From contig NZ_AZGE01000001.1 of assembly GCF_001434465.1 (NCBI RefSeq), positions 62,001-126,000 on the forward strand: 64,000 bases of DNA, read 5' to 3'. The notes under the pieces were generated by a model. That model had not been told where the DNA came from and made no database searches. It worked only from the letters and a program-made list of their open reading frames with translations. A program made the translations under genes and the position numbers. Shown piece after piece: positions 8,881 to 16,978 of this stretch. The DNA comes from Limosilactobacillus oris DSM 4864 (GTDB lineage: Bacteria > Bacillota > Bacilli > Lactobacillales > Lactobacillaceae). Every line of letters begins with the position of its first letter. Positions within the stretch are counted from its first letter, which is position 1.

Positions 8881-9471
8881 ATGATGCGAATGCAGAACCG
8901 ATGGATTATTTCCATCTTAACAACAGTAGTTACCGTTTTAGCAATGATTATTGGCTTTGGACAAACTCGTCAAGTTCAAGCTGCCTCAAATAATCGAACA
9001 TTGATTATTTACTTCTCAATGTCCGGTACAACTAAAGAAGCAGCTGAACAAATTCAACGTGATACTGGCGCTGATATTGTCCGATTGCAACGTGCGAAAG
9101 CTTATCCTAAGGGGTACGACAATTATGCACGGGTAGCTGATCGTGAACGCCGTCGAAACATTCACCCAGCAATTAAGCGTAATATTCCTAACTTAAATCG
9201 ATATGACACGATTTTAATTGGTTTCCCAACATGGTGGCAACAACCGCCAATGGTAATCCACTCCTTATTTGATACTTATGACTTCCGTGGTAAGACGATA
9301 ATTCCATTTACTACCAGCATGAGTACCCCAATGAAAGATTCAATGCCAACGATGCGTCGGTTAGCGAAGGCTGATGGAGCAACAATCAAGTCGGGCTTCC
9401 GCTATGATAATAACAACGCTCAGTTACGGCGGTTCTTACAACGTAATGGTCTCCTACAAAATAATAACTAG
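8881..9471 (+). CDS. Secreted flavodoxin-like protein
   Basis: 196 residues. A basic N terminus, a hydrophobic core (residues ~9-26) and VQA-AS at 32-36 form a Sec signal peptide with a type I cleavage site. The mature part begins with the flavodoxin strand TLIIYFSMSGTTKEAA, whose SMSGTTK is the FMN phosphate loop. Later FPTWWQQPP and PFTTSMST match the FMN-stacking loops. The mature region is rich in Arg and Lys, perhaps for wall binding. Exported flavodoxins are unusual, because the cofactor normally serves cytosolic electron transfer. First gene of a four-gene operon. Confidence 0.85.
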   Translation: MMRMQNRWIISILTTVVTVLAMIIGFGQTRQVQAASNNRTLIIYFSMSGTTKEAAEQIQRDTGADIVRLQRAKAYPKGYDNYARVADRERRRNIHPAIKRNIPNLNRYDTILIGFPTWWQQPPMVIHSLFDTYDFRGKTIIPFTTSMSTPMKDSMPTMRRLAKADGATIKSGFRYDNNNAQLRRFLQRNGLLQNNN

Positions 9472-9487
9472 AAAGTAGGGAAGACCA

Positions 9488-10369
9488 ATGCTTGCTAGAC
9501 TCTTAAAAATAGTACTTACTGTTGGAGGTGTTTTAGGATTAATGATTTTAATTAATTCCAATCATGCTGAAGCGGCTTCTCGAACAGAAATGATTCGGTA
9601 TCAGACTGAATATCAAGGTCGTCAATATAATAAGCAGGCTTTAGTTTATCTCCCAACAGACTATACCGATACAAAAAAATATAATGTTGTTTATTTGTTG
9701 CATGGATCAACGGAAAGTAGTCAAGATTTCTTTCGCAATGGACGATTTAAACGCTTATTAGATCGGTTAAATCAAAATGGACGCTTAAAAGATACGATTG
9801 TTGTATTCCCTACCTATTATCCATCGAGACGTTTTGTTACTTCAAATTATTATCGCGATAATCGTTTAAATCGCGCATTTGCTCAAAATGAATTAGTTAA
9901 TGATCTTATTCCAGCTGTCGAAGGTCACTATAGTACTTATGCCAATGGGACAAGTAAAACAGAATTAAGAAATTCACGAAAACACCGTGCATTTGGCGGT
10001 TTTTCAATGGGAAGCATCACTACTTGGTATGTTTTTGAATATCAATTGCCATACTTTAGTACTTATCTTCCAATGGCTGGTGATAGTTGGACAATTACTG
10101 ATGACGGTGGTGCTGCCGCAAGTACGCGAACTGCACAACGTCTTGCAAAGACAGTGCAGGATAATCCAAATATGAAATTTAAGATTTTAGCTGGTGTTGG
10201 TGCTGATGATGGAACGTCTGGATCAATGACACCGCAGATCAATGCAATGCGCCGCTTATCAGAATTCGATAAGCAAAACTTAAAGTATTATCAAGCGCCA
10301 AATGGGACCCATAGTCCGCAAACAATTGCGCAAATTTTTAATCACTATGCGAACCAAATCTTTAATTAA
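9488..10369 (+). CDS. Secreted alpha/beta hydrolase, esterase D/feruloyl-esterase-like
   Basis: 293 residues. A signal peptide (hydrophobic residues ~8-22, AEA-AS near residue 30) precedes an esterase domain with VVYLLHGS, GFSMGS and NGTHSPQ. It is the extracytoplasmic paralogue of the esterase at 7021. It lies between two exported flavodoxins, 16 bp after the first. Substrate could be an acylated phenolic or sugar ester outside the cell; this is inference. Confidence 0.85.
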   Translation: MLARLLKIVLTVGGVLGLMILINSNHAEAASRTEMIRYQTEYQGRQYNKQALVYLPTDYTDTKKYNVVYLLHGSTESSQDFFRNGRFKRLLDRLNQNGRLKDTIVVFPTYYPSRRFVTSNYYRDNRLNRAFAQNELVNDLIPAVEGHYSTYANGTSKTELRNSRKHRAFGGFSMGSITTWYVFEYQLPYFSTYLPMAGDSWTITDDGGAAASTRTAQRLAKTVQDNPNMKFKILAGVGADDGTSGSMTPQINAMRRLSEFDKQNLKYYQAPNGTHSPQTIAQIFNHYANQIFN

Positions 10370-10388
10370 AGAAAGAAGGAGTCAAATC

Positions 10389-11012
10389 ATGAAGAAATTT
10401 TGGTCAGTTATTACTGTGATCGTAACTGTATTTGCTGCGGTAGCTAGCTTTGCAGTTAATTCAAACAGTAGTGCACAAGCTGCTAGCAACAACAAGAAAG
10501 TATTAGTTGTTTATTTCTCACGAACTCAAGGTGTTTACGGTGGCAGGTTGAAGCGTGGAAATACTGCCCGGGTAGCAGATTTTATTCAACAAAAAACTAA
10601 CGCTGATACTTATGAAATTGTTCCGAAGAAGGCTTACCCAAAGAGCTATGATCGAACTACTCAAGTGGCTCAACGTGAACAAAATCAAAATGCTCGTCCC
10701 GCAATTAAGGGCAAGTTACCAGATGTAAGTAAGTACGATACTGTCTTCATTGGTGGCCCAATTTGGTGGGGTGAATATCCAATGGTTGTTCGGACCTTCC
10801 TTGATAAGGAAAGTGGCTTGAACGGAAAGACATTAATTCCATTTACTACTAACGAAGGTTCAGGATTAGGAAATACTCGCCAAGTCTTGAAGAAGCAATT
10901 CCCTAAGTCAAAGGTTCGCCAAGGATTTACTGCTACTGGAAATACGGTTAAGAACAATCCTAACCGTGTACGGAGTCAAGTAAATAGTTGGTTAGACGAC
11001 TTGGGCTACTAG
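10389..11012 (+). CDS. Secreted flavodoxin-like protein (second copy)
   Basis: 207 residues from the ATG at 10389, chosen over an upstream in-frame start because GAAAGAAGGAG sits just before it. The signal peptide is MKKFWSVITVIVTVFAAVAS with AQA-AS near residue 31. The mature domain starts KKVLVVYFSRTQG; the FMN loop carries an insertion (GVYGGRLKRGN) before ARVADFI. GGPIWWGEYP and PFTTNEGSG are the other flavin loops, as in the Flavodoxin_4-type family. Third gene of the operon, followed 19 bp later by the membrane reductase. Confidence 0.85.
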   Translation: MKKFWSVITVIVTVFAAVASFAVNSNSSAQAASNNKKVLVVYFSRTQGVYGGRLKRGNTARVADFIQQKTNADTYEIVPKKAYPKSYDRTTQVAQREQNQNARPAIKGKLPDVSKYDTVFIGGPIWWGEYPMVVRTFLDKESGLNGKTLIPFTTNEGSGLGNTRQVLKKQFPKSKVRQGFTATGNTVKNNPNRVRSQVNSWLDDLGY

Positions 11013-11031
11013 TACTAGGCAGGAGTAAAAG

Positions 11032-12318
11032 ATGAAAAAAAGCCGTCGAATTTACCTAGCTTTAACGTGGTTAGTACTAATAATTTCACCGTTTCCGTTA
11101 ATTATTATCTTAAATCGCGGTTTAATTGATACCCCTGGACACTTACTAGCATATGACTTGGGAGTTGTTGCTTACGTCTGGTGGCTAATGATTATTTTGA
11201 TGTCAACGCGTCCTCATTGGCTAATACAACAAATTGGCATGCCCGCATTATACGCCATCCATGGGGCATTAGGTGTAATGGCATTAATTGCTGCAACAAT
11301 TCATCGATTTACATCTTTTTCCATGTTTCCGTTAATTAAGCAAACAGGAAATATTGCTTGGTATTTGGAAATCTTTTTATTAGCTTATGCTGTTCTCTTT
11401 TTATCAGGCTGGCTAGTAGATCGCTTGCGTAATTTAAATCGGCTAAAGGTGTGGATTGAACGTCATTTGTTAAATCACCAAGTAACAATGTGGATTCATC
11501 GATTGAACTTTGTCGTCATTGCTTTGATTTGGGTTCATGTACATGTAATTCCGCGACTTGGCGTGGTTCCTGGATTTCGGTTAACTTTCGATATTTATAC
11601 CGGACTAACAGTTATTTTCTATTGCTGGTGGAAGTTAAAAATTGGTCGTTATCATTCAGCGGCAAAAGTAAAAAATAATGTTTCGCTTGGTCCATCGATG
11701 CAAGAGTTAACGCTGCAATTTGAAAATAATAATGAAAGTTACCAAGCTGGTGATTTTTACTTCTTATCATTCAGAAATGCAAAAGGAATCTCTAAAGAAC
11801 CGCATCCATTTTCTGTTGCATCGGCGCCACGGAATAAGCCGAATGAAGTTAGTTTTATGATTCATAGTCTAGGAGACTTTACGCAAAAAATAGCCAATGT
11901 TCCAGTAGGGACGGAAGTAAAATTAGAAGGACCTTTTGGCTTATTTAACCGTGAAGTAAAAAATAGTCAAGATCCTCTTATCTTATACGGCCTTGGGTCA
12001 GGGGTTGCACCATTAATTAGTTTGGCGCAACAGTATGCAGGATTAAAACAGTTACATCTTATCTGGTCAGGACCACAAGTAAATAATCCTTATTATCAAA
12101 AAATACTTACTGATTTAAGAAAGAAAGGCGTAAAGGTAGATGCACAAGTTCATCGCTTTACACCAAAGGATTTAATTCAAGTTATTAGTAGTAATGAATT
12201 AAAAAATGCTAATGTAATTATCGTTGGCTCTGCAGCACGGATTCTTTACGTACGTCGAAAATTACGGAAACTTGGCTTTGAAAAAAATCGGTTAATGGAT
12301 GAACGGATGACAATGTGA
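11032..12318 (+). CDS. Membrane ferric-reductase-like oxidoreductase (heme b, FAD, NAD(P)H)
   Basis: 428 residues. The N-terminal half has about six membrane helices. Two carry paired His residues about one helix length apart (IHGALGVMALIAATIH and IHRLNFVVIALIWVH), the bis-heme pattern of ferric reductases and NADPH oxidases. The C-terminal half has HPFSVASAP (FAD) and LYGLGSGVAPLISL (nicotinamide). The usual terminal CGP motif is replaced by VGSAARI. Such proteins pass electrons from cytosolic NAD(P)H across the membrane. With two exported flavodoxins just upstream, they are the natural acceptors (inference). Heme would have to be taken up if the host cannot make it. Confidence 0.8.
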   Translation: MKKSRRIYLALTWLVLIISPFPLIIILNRGLIDTPGHLLAYDLGVVAYVWWLMIILMSTRPHWLIQQIGMPALYAIHGALGVMALIAATIHRFTSFSMFPLIKQTGNIAWYLEIFLLAYAVLFLSGWLVDRLRNLNRLKVWIERHLLNHQVTMWIHRLNFVVIALIWVHVHVIPRLGVVPGFRLTFDIYTGLTVIFYCWWKLKIGRYHSAAKVKNNVSLGPSMQELTLQFENNNESYQAGDFYFLSFRNAKGISKEPHPFSVASAPRNKPNEVSFMIHSLGDFTQKIANVPVGTEVKLEGPFGLFNREVKNSQDPLILYGLGSGVAPLISLAQQYAGLKQLHLIWSGPQVNNPYYQKILTDLRKKGVKVDAQVHRFTPKDLIQVISSNELKNANVIIVGSAARILYVRRKLRKLGFEKNRLMDERMTM

Positions 12319-12350
12319 TAAAACCTTGTCGTCACAATGATAGTTATAAA

Positions 12351-12395
12351 TAAGCGCCAATCATTCGGAACTTCGGATGATTGGCGCTTATTTGG
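12351..12395 (+). terminator. Rho-independent terminator after the membrane reductase
   Basis: The 14-bp perfect stem 12351-12364 / 12377-12390 (TAAGCGCCAATCAT and its complement) with a short T tail closes the operon. Confidence 0.85.
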
Positions 12396-12442
12396 TGTGC
12401 ACATGTAGATAGTAGATACAAGTTAAAGAAAGAAGCGATTAA

Positions 12443-13615
12443 ATGAGAAGAAAGAATGATTCGTTCTTTTCGCAAGATATTGTTTTAGTTATGGTTGCTA
12501 CATTTTTATTTCAGTTTAGTGTGATGTCAGTCAACCCATTGATTAATGGTTATGCGAAAAGTTTAGGTGCTAGTAGTGCATTTGCAGGAATTATTGTTGG
12601 AATAATGAGTATCACCTCAATGTTTCTACGACCGATTGCCGGTAACTTGACTGATCAAGTTTCAAAGTTTCGATTGACGCTTATTGGAGGAATTTTGTGT
12701 ACAATTGGTAATATTGGTTACATTATTACGCCAAAAGCGGGATTACTACTCTTATTTCGGCTAATTAATGGAACAGGGTTCGTCTTTTGTACCGTCTGCA
12801 TGGCTACATGGTTAGCTTTTCTTGTGCCCCGTAATCATGTTGGAGAAGCCATGGGATATTATGGCCTGTTAAATGCAACCTCAATGGCACTAGCACCAGC
12901 ATTAGCAATTAGTCTTTACCAAGTGATTGGCTATAAGGCGATGCTTAGTATTTCAACTGTTGCTGTTATTTTAATGGTTATTGCGATTCAGTTTATTGGT
13001 AACCGCGCTCAACCAGTAACAACTATAAAAAAGACAAATCACTTTAAAATCCTTCAACGTGATGCCTTACCTGTAGCAGTAATCGTCTCGTTGTTCTCTA
13101 TCCCCTATTTTGCAACGCAAGCTGATATTGTAGAATATGTTGCACAACGCGGATTACATGTTACCATTAGTCTTTATTTTCTGATTTATGCAATTGTTTT
13201 GTTTATTATTCGGATTTCGCTAAAAAATTATTTCGATACTGTTAGGTTTGGGATCTGGTTTGGTATTTGTACTATCGCAACAGTAGTTTACATTATTTTT
13301 TTAACAATTATGAATAACAATTTCGAAATGGCAATTGCAGCAGGGATGATGGCGCTTGGCTATGGGATAATGTTTTCAATTTGTCAGTCAACATCACTCT
13401 TGCTTGCACCAATTGAAGAGCAAGGCCTTGCCAGCTCGACTTTTTATCTTGGCCTTGATATTGGCATGGCATTAGGCCCTATTCTGGGTGGCTTAATTAG
13501 TAATATTTTCTCAATTCGTTGGTATTATCCAATAATGCTTATTTTAATTCCAATTATCTTATTGGTTTTCATCTTGAATCGTCAAAAATTAAATAGTGCA
13601 GTTGATCAAAACTAA
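12443..13615 (+). CDS. MFS transporter, 12-helix
   Basis: 390 residues, with alternating hydrophobic blocks for about 12 helices. GNLTDQVSKFRLTL near residue 68 is a motif A-like loop, and the C-terminal half repeats the fold. The ATG start has AAAGAAAGAAG upstream. It has no MerR box and is separated from neighbours by a terminator and by box 5, so it is probably expressed alone. Substrate unknown. Confidence 0.8.
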   Translation: MRRKNDSFFSQDIVLVMVATFLFQFSVMSVNPLINGYAKSLGASSAFAGIIVGIMSITSMFLRPIAGNLTDQVSKFRLTLIGGILCTIGNIGYIITPKAGLLLLFRLINGTGFVFCTVCMATWLAFLVPRNHVGEAMGYYGLLNATSMALAPALAISLYQVIGYKAMLSISTVAVILMVIAIQFIGNRAQPVTTIKKTNHFKILQRDALPVAVIVSLFSIPYFATQADIVEYVAQRGLHVTISLYFLIYAIVLFIIRISLKNYFDTVRFGIWFGICTIATVVYIIFLTIMNNNFEMAIAAGMMALGYGIMFSICQSTSLLLAPIEEQGLASSTFYLGLDIGMALGPILGGLISNIFSIRWYYPIMLILIPIILLVFILNRQKLNSAVDQN

Positions 13616-13649
13616 AATCATATAAAATATTATTTTTTCTAAAAAACAC

Positions 13650-13680
13650 TTGCCTTACAGCAAACTTTAAGGTTTATAGT
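13650..13680 (+). promoter_or_regulatory. MerR-type operator/promoter (box 5) for the broken flavodoxin
   Basis: TTGCCT 13650-13655, 19-bp spacer with CCTT...AAGG dyad, consensus -10 TATAGT 13675-13680. The promoter is intact although both reading frames behind it carry stop codons. Confidence 0.85.
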
Positions 13681-13730
13681 ACCTACATAATATCAATGAA
13701 AATCAATGCAAAATTTAAGGAGGAAGGGAA

Positions 13731-13814
13731 ATGATAGTAAATTAATTAATTGGACTTAGTGTTTTATTTATACTGCTTTTAATCATGAGTACAGGTACGA
13801 CAAATAGACGTTAG
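13731..13814 (+). pseudogene. Small membrane peptide gene interrupted by a stop at codon 5
   Basis: A strong AAGGAGG (13717-13723) is followed 7 bp later by ATG. The frame reads MIVN, stop (TAA 13743-13745), LIGLSVLFILLLIM, STGTTNRR, stop at 13812. The remainder is a classic single hydrophobic helix with a basic tail. It is the first frame after MerR box 5, so it may have been a small membrane partner or anchor for the flavodoxin behind it. No homologue is recognised. Confidence 0.45.
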
Positions 13815-13826
13815 GAAGTGAACATA

Positions 13827-14489
13827 ATGGCGCTTTTTAAACGAAATGTACAAATTACAGCTAAAATTGATGGTCAACCGATTCAGGCACCTCAATTAGG
13901 AATGCCGGCACTTCAATGGCGAAATGGCTATGGGGTTCCTTCGGATGGAAAAGATACTAATAGTCAAAATAAGCCAACTCGGCGATTAACAAAAGACGCA
14001 AAAGAGATTATTATTTATTTTTCACGATCTGGAAGTACCGAGTTATTAGCCGCCAAATTGGCTAAACTTACCGGAGCTGATATTCTAGAAATTGTAGTTG
14101 ATGAACCATATTCAGGAAATTATCGACAAACGTTATCAAGAGCAAATTTTGAACGCCAAACTGAATCTTATCCAGAGTTAAAAATGTCGGTACCAGATTT
14201 AAGTCAATATGACCGTGTCTATTTAGGATATCCGATTTGGGCAATGACATTATCACATCCAATGACTTCCTTCCTGCTTGATTATGGAAATTTATTGAAT
14301 CAAAAACAAATTGTTCCTTTTATGTCTGAAGGTGGTTATGGACAGGGAAATAGTGTTCAGCGAATTTCACAGATTCTCCGCTAAAAAGGAGTACAAGCTA
14401 CTGTGTATTCTCGCCCATTAGTAGTGGATGGTAATAAGGTTGACCGTTCTGATTATCAAATTGAACGGTGGTTAAAAAGTTTAAATTAA
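13827..14489 (+). pseudogene. Flavodoxin-like protein with in-frame stop near the C terminus
   Basis: The ATG at 13827 has AGGAAG 8 bp upstream. The first 185 codons end at TAA 14382-14384, but the same frame then continues for 34 sense codons (KGVQATVYSRPLVVDG... ending WLKSLN) to a second TAA at 14487. That tail looks like the normal last helix of a flavodoxin. The domain starts at about residue 54 with EIIIYFSRSGSTELLA (FMN loop SRSGST), after a 50-residue extension, and includes LGYPIWAMT and PFMSEGGYG. A single substitution explains the break. The truncated product may still fold. It is transcribed from MerR box 5. Confidence 0.75.
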
Positions 14490-14493
14490 TATC

Positions 14494-14524
14494 TTGCCTT
14501 AAAGTTAACTGCAGGGTTTATAGT
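14494..14524 (+). promoter_or_regulatory. MerR-type operator/promoter (box 6) for flavodoxin-merR-merR
   Basis: TTGCCT 14494-14499, 19-bp spacer with CCTTaaAGTTAACTgcAGGG dyad, -10 TATAGT 14519-14524. Since the operon includes both MerR genes, this box would give autoregulation. Confidence 0.85.
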
Positions 14525-14556
14525 AGTAGCAAAGTTTAGATAAGGGGGACGAAATA

Positions 14557-15009
14557 ATGTCAAAAGTATTAATAGCGACTTATTCCTGGTCAGGACGAAC
14601 TGAAAGTGTTGCGCAAAAATTAAAACAGATAATTGATGACGCTGATATGTATAAAATAGAGGCACCTGATAATACTTTCGATCAAGATATGTATAAGACT
14701 GATGAAATTGCGACAGCACAAATTAACAATAACCAATATCCTGATTTAGTTAATGAAATGCCAAACACCGACCAATATGATCTTATTTTAGTTGGTAGTC
14801 CTGTATGGCGAGGGGCACCAGCAACTCCAGTTCACACCTTCCTTGAAAAAATCCAAAATTATTCTGGTAAAGTAGCATCTTTTTATACTGATGCCGGAAT
14901 GGCAAATGGATATGAAGAAACATTTAAGCAATGGGCTGGTAAACTAAATGTGCTCCCTGCACATGAAGGATCAAATAATTTAGCAACATGGCTTAAAGAA
15001 TTGAATTAA
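14557..15009 (+). CDS. Flavodoxin-like protein (cytoplasmic)
   Basis: 150 residues. The first strand and FMN loop read VLIATYSWSGRTESVA; GSPVWRGAPATP and FYTDAGMANG are the isoalloxazine loops. There is no signal peptide, unlike the copies at 8881 and 10389. The start is preceded by AAGGGGGACG. It is first in a three-gene operon with two MerR regulators, 12 bp before the first. Likely an FMN-based reductase or electron carrier; partner unknown. Confidence 0.85.
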   Translation: MSKVLIATYSWSGRTESVAQKLKQIIDDADMYKIEAPDNTFDQDMYKTDEIATAQINNNQYPDLVNEMPNTDQYDLILVGSPVWRGAPATPVHTFLEKIQNYSGKVASFYTDAGMANGYEETFKQWAGKLNVLPAHEGSNNLATWLKELN

Positions 15010-15021
15010 AGGAGTAAAACA

Positions 15022-15369
15022 ATGAACATTCAACAAGTAGCGGAGAAACTATCTATTTCTACCGATACAATTCGTCGTTGGGAACGTCTCGGAATGATTC
15101 CACCTGTTACACGCGATAGTGACGGGTTAAGAACCTTTACTGATGCGGATGTTCGATGGGTTAAATACGCTAAACTACTAAATATGATGAATGTTTCTCC
15201 TGATTTTCAAATCGAATATGTCAAGTTAGCAATGTTAGGTAAAAAAGCTATTCCTGCCCGGCAATCTTTACTTCAGGAGCAGTTGAACCAATTAAAGGAA
15301 GACCATCAATGCTTAACTGATTGCATCAACGAGATGGAAAAGATGGTTGAGAAAGAAGAACTTGCTTGA
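15022..15369 (+). CDS. MerR-family transcriptional regulator (copy 1)
   Basis: 115 residues. The N-terminal winged helix reads IQQVAEKLSISTDTIRRWER, then the wing DSDGLRTFT, and a C-terminal dimerisation coiled coil. Family members such as AdhR carry a sensing Cys at about position 52; here residue 52 is Leu, but Cys97 and Cys101 lie in the coiled coil (CLTDC). AAAGGAG precedes the ATG. It is co-transcribed with the flavodoxin and the second merR, and is a likely regulator of the seven boxes (inference). Confidence 0.85.
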   Translation: MNIQQVAEKLSISTDTIRRWERLGMIPPVTRDSDGLRTFTDADVRWVKYAKLLNMMNVSPDFQIEYVKLAMLGKKAIPARQSLLQEQLNQLKEDHQCLTDCINEMEKMVEKEELA

Positions 15370-15405
15370 TGTGTTAGAATTAAAGAAGGTACAGGAGGAA
15401 TGTAA

Positions 15406-15822
15406 ATGAACATCAAAGAAGTAAGTGAACGATTGGATATTCCAAAAGAAACCTTACGATATTGGGAAAATAGCGGATTGATTCCAGAGGTCCCGCGGAA
15501 TGCCAGTGGTTACCGCAACTATACAGAAAATGAAATTAAGTGGGCGCTGTTTATTAAGGCAATGCGTAATGCGGGAATGTCAGTTGAATCATTGATTGAC
15601 TTTGTTGGATTATATCGTGAACATAGTGATAGTCGCGATGCCCAAAAGTCACTAGTCAAGGAACAGTATGATATTTTACTGGCTAAACGGAATGAACTTG
15701 ATAAGACTTTAAATTACCTATCTTATAAGCTTGATCACTTTGAAGATCACGTGATGCCATTCTTAGATGAAGAAGAATACTATGAGCTAAAGAAGAAAAA
15801 GATGCTGGATGAAGATGAATAA
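15406..15822 (+). CDS. MerR-family transcriptional regulator, AdhR/NmlR-like (copy 2)
   Basis: 138 residues. The HTH reads IKEVSERLDIPKETLRYWEN, the wing NASGYRNYT, then IKWALFIKAMRNAGMS and a long C-terminal coiled coil with an acidic end. The layout matches the aldehyde-responsive AdhR/NmlR group, whose operators resemble the CCTT/AAGG boxes here. The Cys normally at position 52 is Ala, and the protein has no Cys at all, so direct thiol sensing by this copy is not possible. AGGAGG lies upstream; 36 bp after copy 1. Confidence 0.85.
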   Translation: MNIKEVSERLDIPKETLRYWENSGLIPEVPRNASGYRNYTENEIKWALFIKAMRNAGMSVESLIDFVGLYREHSDSRDAQKSLVKEQYDILLAKRNELDKTLNYLSYKLDHFEDHVMPFLDEEEYYELKKKKMLDEDE

Positions 15823-15832
15823 AGATATTACT

Positions 15833-15880
15833 AAACCATGCTCCCGTTATTATAATCCGGGAGCGTGGTTTTGTTTTTTA
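15833..15880 (+). terminator. Rho-independent terminator after the merR pair
   Basis: AACCATGCTCCC (15834-15845) pairs with GGGAGCGTGGTT (15859-15870), one G-T pair, followed by a T-rich run. Confidence 0.85.
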
Positions 15881-15976
15881 TGGGGCATTGAATAATTCAA
15901 CGAGGGCAGATAGAAGTTCACTGTATTCGGGATTATTAAATTTATCCTTGTTTTTCTTTTCACAGTTTGGTAGCCT
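15878..15976 (-). pseudogene. Possible C-terminal gene remnant beside the IS30 copy
   Basis: On the minus strand an open stretch ends ...KFNNPEYSELLSALVELFNAP, stop at 15878-15880. It has protein-like composition but no start codon or ribosome binding site, and a stop lies just upstream. It may be the tail of a gene lost when the adjacent IS30 element or other rearrangement arrived. No family is recognised. Confidence 0.25.
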
Positions 15977-16042
15977 ATACTAATCTCATTGCAAAGGATT
16001 GGATTATGTATGGCTAACACCATGATTAAAATAGACCTGAAA

Positions 16043-16978
16043 TGTCAATTTAAATTAGAAAAAAGGTGAAAGTTGTTCTTCTGTGACATGACTCAAGAAT
16101 ACTTCTAATGGTGTACGATAATTAAGAGATTTTCGTGGGATATTGTTGCGACAATGCATTAGCTGAGTGACTAGTTCGTCTGGTAAATCGCGAAAATCTA
16201 GCTTTTTACTAAGACCATCACGACGCAAGAGGCCGTTATTATTTTCGTTTAACCCTCGTTGATTGGGAGCACCGACTTCCGCAAAATAGGTGTGAAGATC
16301 ATACTTATTGGCTATTTCTCGCCATCCAGCAAATTCTTTTCCGTTATCAAAAGTAATTGATTTAACAAAGTGACGTGGCAGTTTAGCGAGCCATTGATCA
16401 AGCTGGCAATTCACTGCTTCGTCTGTTTTATGATGAATATTAAGGACAATCATTACTTTGGATTGTCGCTCTACTTTACCACGATGTTCCACATAGCCAT
16501 TGGGATGGCGTTTTCCTTTCATCGGTAGCTGTTTAACGGAAAAGCCATACTGATTGCGGGCAAACATGCGATAAAGGGTGCGCATACTGCAGCTAATTGG
16601 GTGTTCATGACGACCAATAATAGTATCAGGAGTCCAACCTGCCTTGATTTGCGCATGGATATAGTTAACTTCGATAGTTGGCAGTTGGGTCTGCTTCCGA
16701 CCACAACGACGCTTATGTCGCTGATAAGTCTGAAGATATTGGTCGATGGTTTTACCGTCGTTGAGGAAACGATAAACACGATAGATGGTTTCTTGACTAC
16801 GCTGAAGTAATTTAGCAGCCCGATAAGCTTTAGTACCTTGATACCAAAAATCAGCTATGAGAGTTAATTCACGTGTGGTAAGATGTTTATAGGTCATTTG
16901 TGATTGTCTTTCTTTTGATTAGGGATATTCAAAAGTCTATCACAAATGGCTTTTTATTTTTTCTAACTTAATTTTACA
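16043..16978 (-). mobile_element. IS30-family insertion sequence with shortened transposase
   Basis: The ends match as 22-bp inverted repeats (16043-16064 and 16957-16978, 19 of 22 positions; shared core TTAGAAAAAA). The element is 936 bp, short for IS30, which fits the internal loss seen in the transposase. No clear target duplication was found. It sits between the AT-rich island and the GC-richer alcohol dehydrogenase gene. Confidence 0.75.
16055..16897 (-). CDS. IS30-family transposase, internally deleted
   Basis: 280 residues; IS30 transposases are usually about 320-350. The N-terminal HTH (HLTTRELTLIADFWYQG) and the C-terminal catalytic part with Asp184 (ITFDNGKEF) and Glu218 (RGLNENNNG) are present. 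Between residues ~140 and 142 the text jumps from GYVEHRGK to VERQSKVMI, omitting the block that normally contains the first catalytic Asp (GHFEADTV-like, as in the copy at 37.5 kb). The in-frame loss should leave an inactive enzyme. Confidence 0.8.
   Translation of the reverse strand: MTYKHLTTRELTLIADFWYQGTKAYRAAKLLQRSQETIYRVYRFLNDGKTIDQYLQTYQRHKRRCGRKQTQLPTIEVNYIHAQIKAGWTPDTIIGRHEHPISCSMRTLYRMFARNQYGFSVKQLPMKGKRHPNGYVEHRGKVERQSKVMIVLNIHHKTDEAVNCQLDQWLAKLPRHFVKSITFDNGKEFAGWREIANKYDLHTYFAEVGAPNQRGLNENNNGLLRRDGLSKKLDFRDLPDELVTQLMHCRNNIPRKSLNYRTPLEVFLSHVTEEQLSPFF

Noticed and set aside
13818-13826. GTG start for the broken flavodoxin
   Set aside because: It overlaps the AGGAAG ribosome binding site used by ATG 13827.
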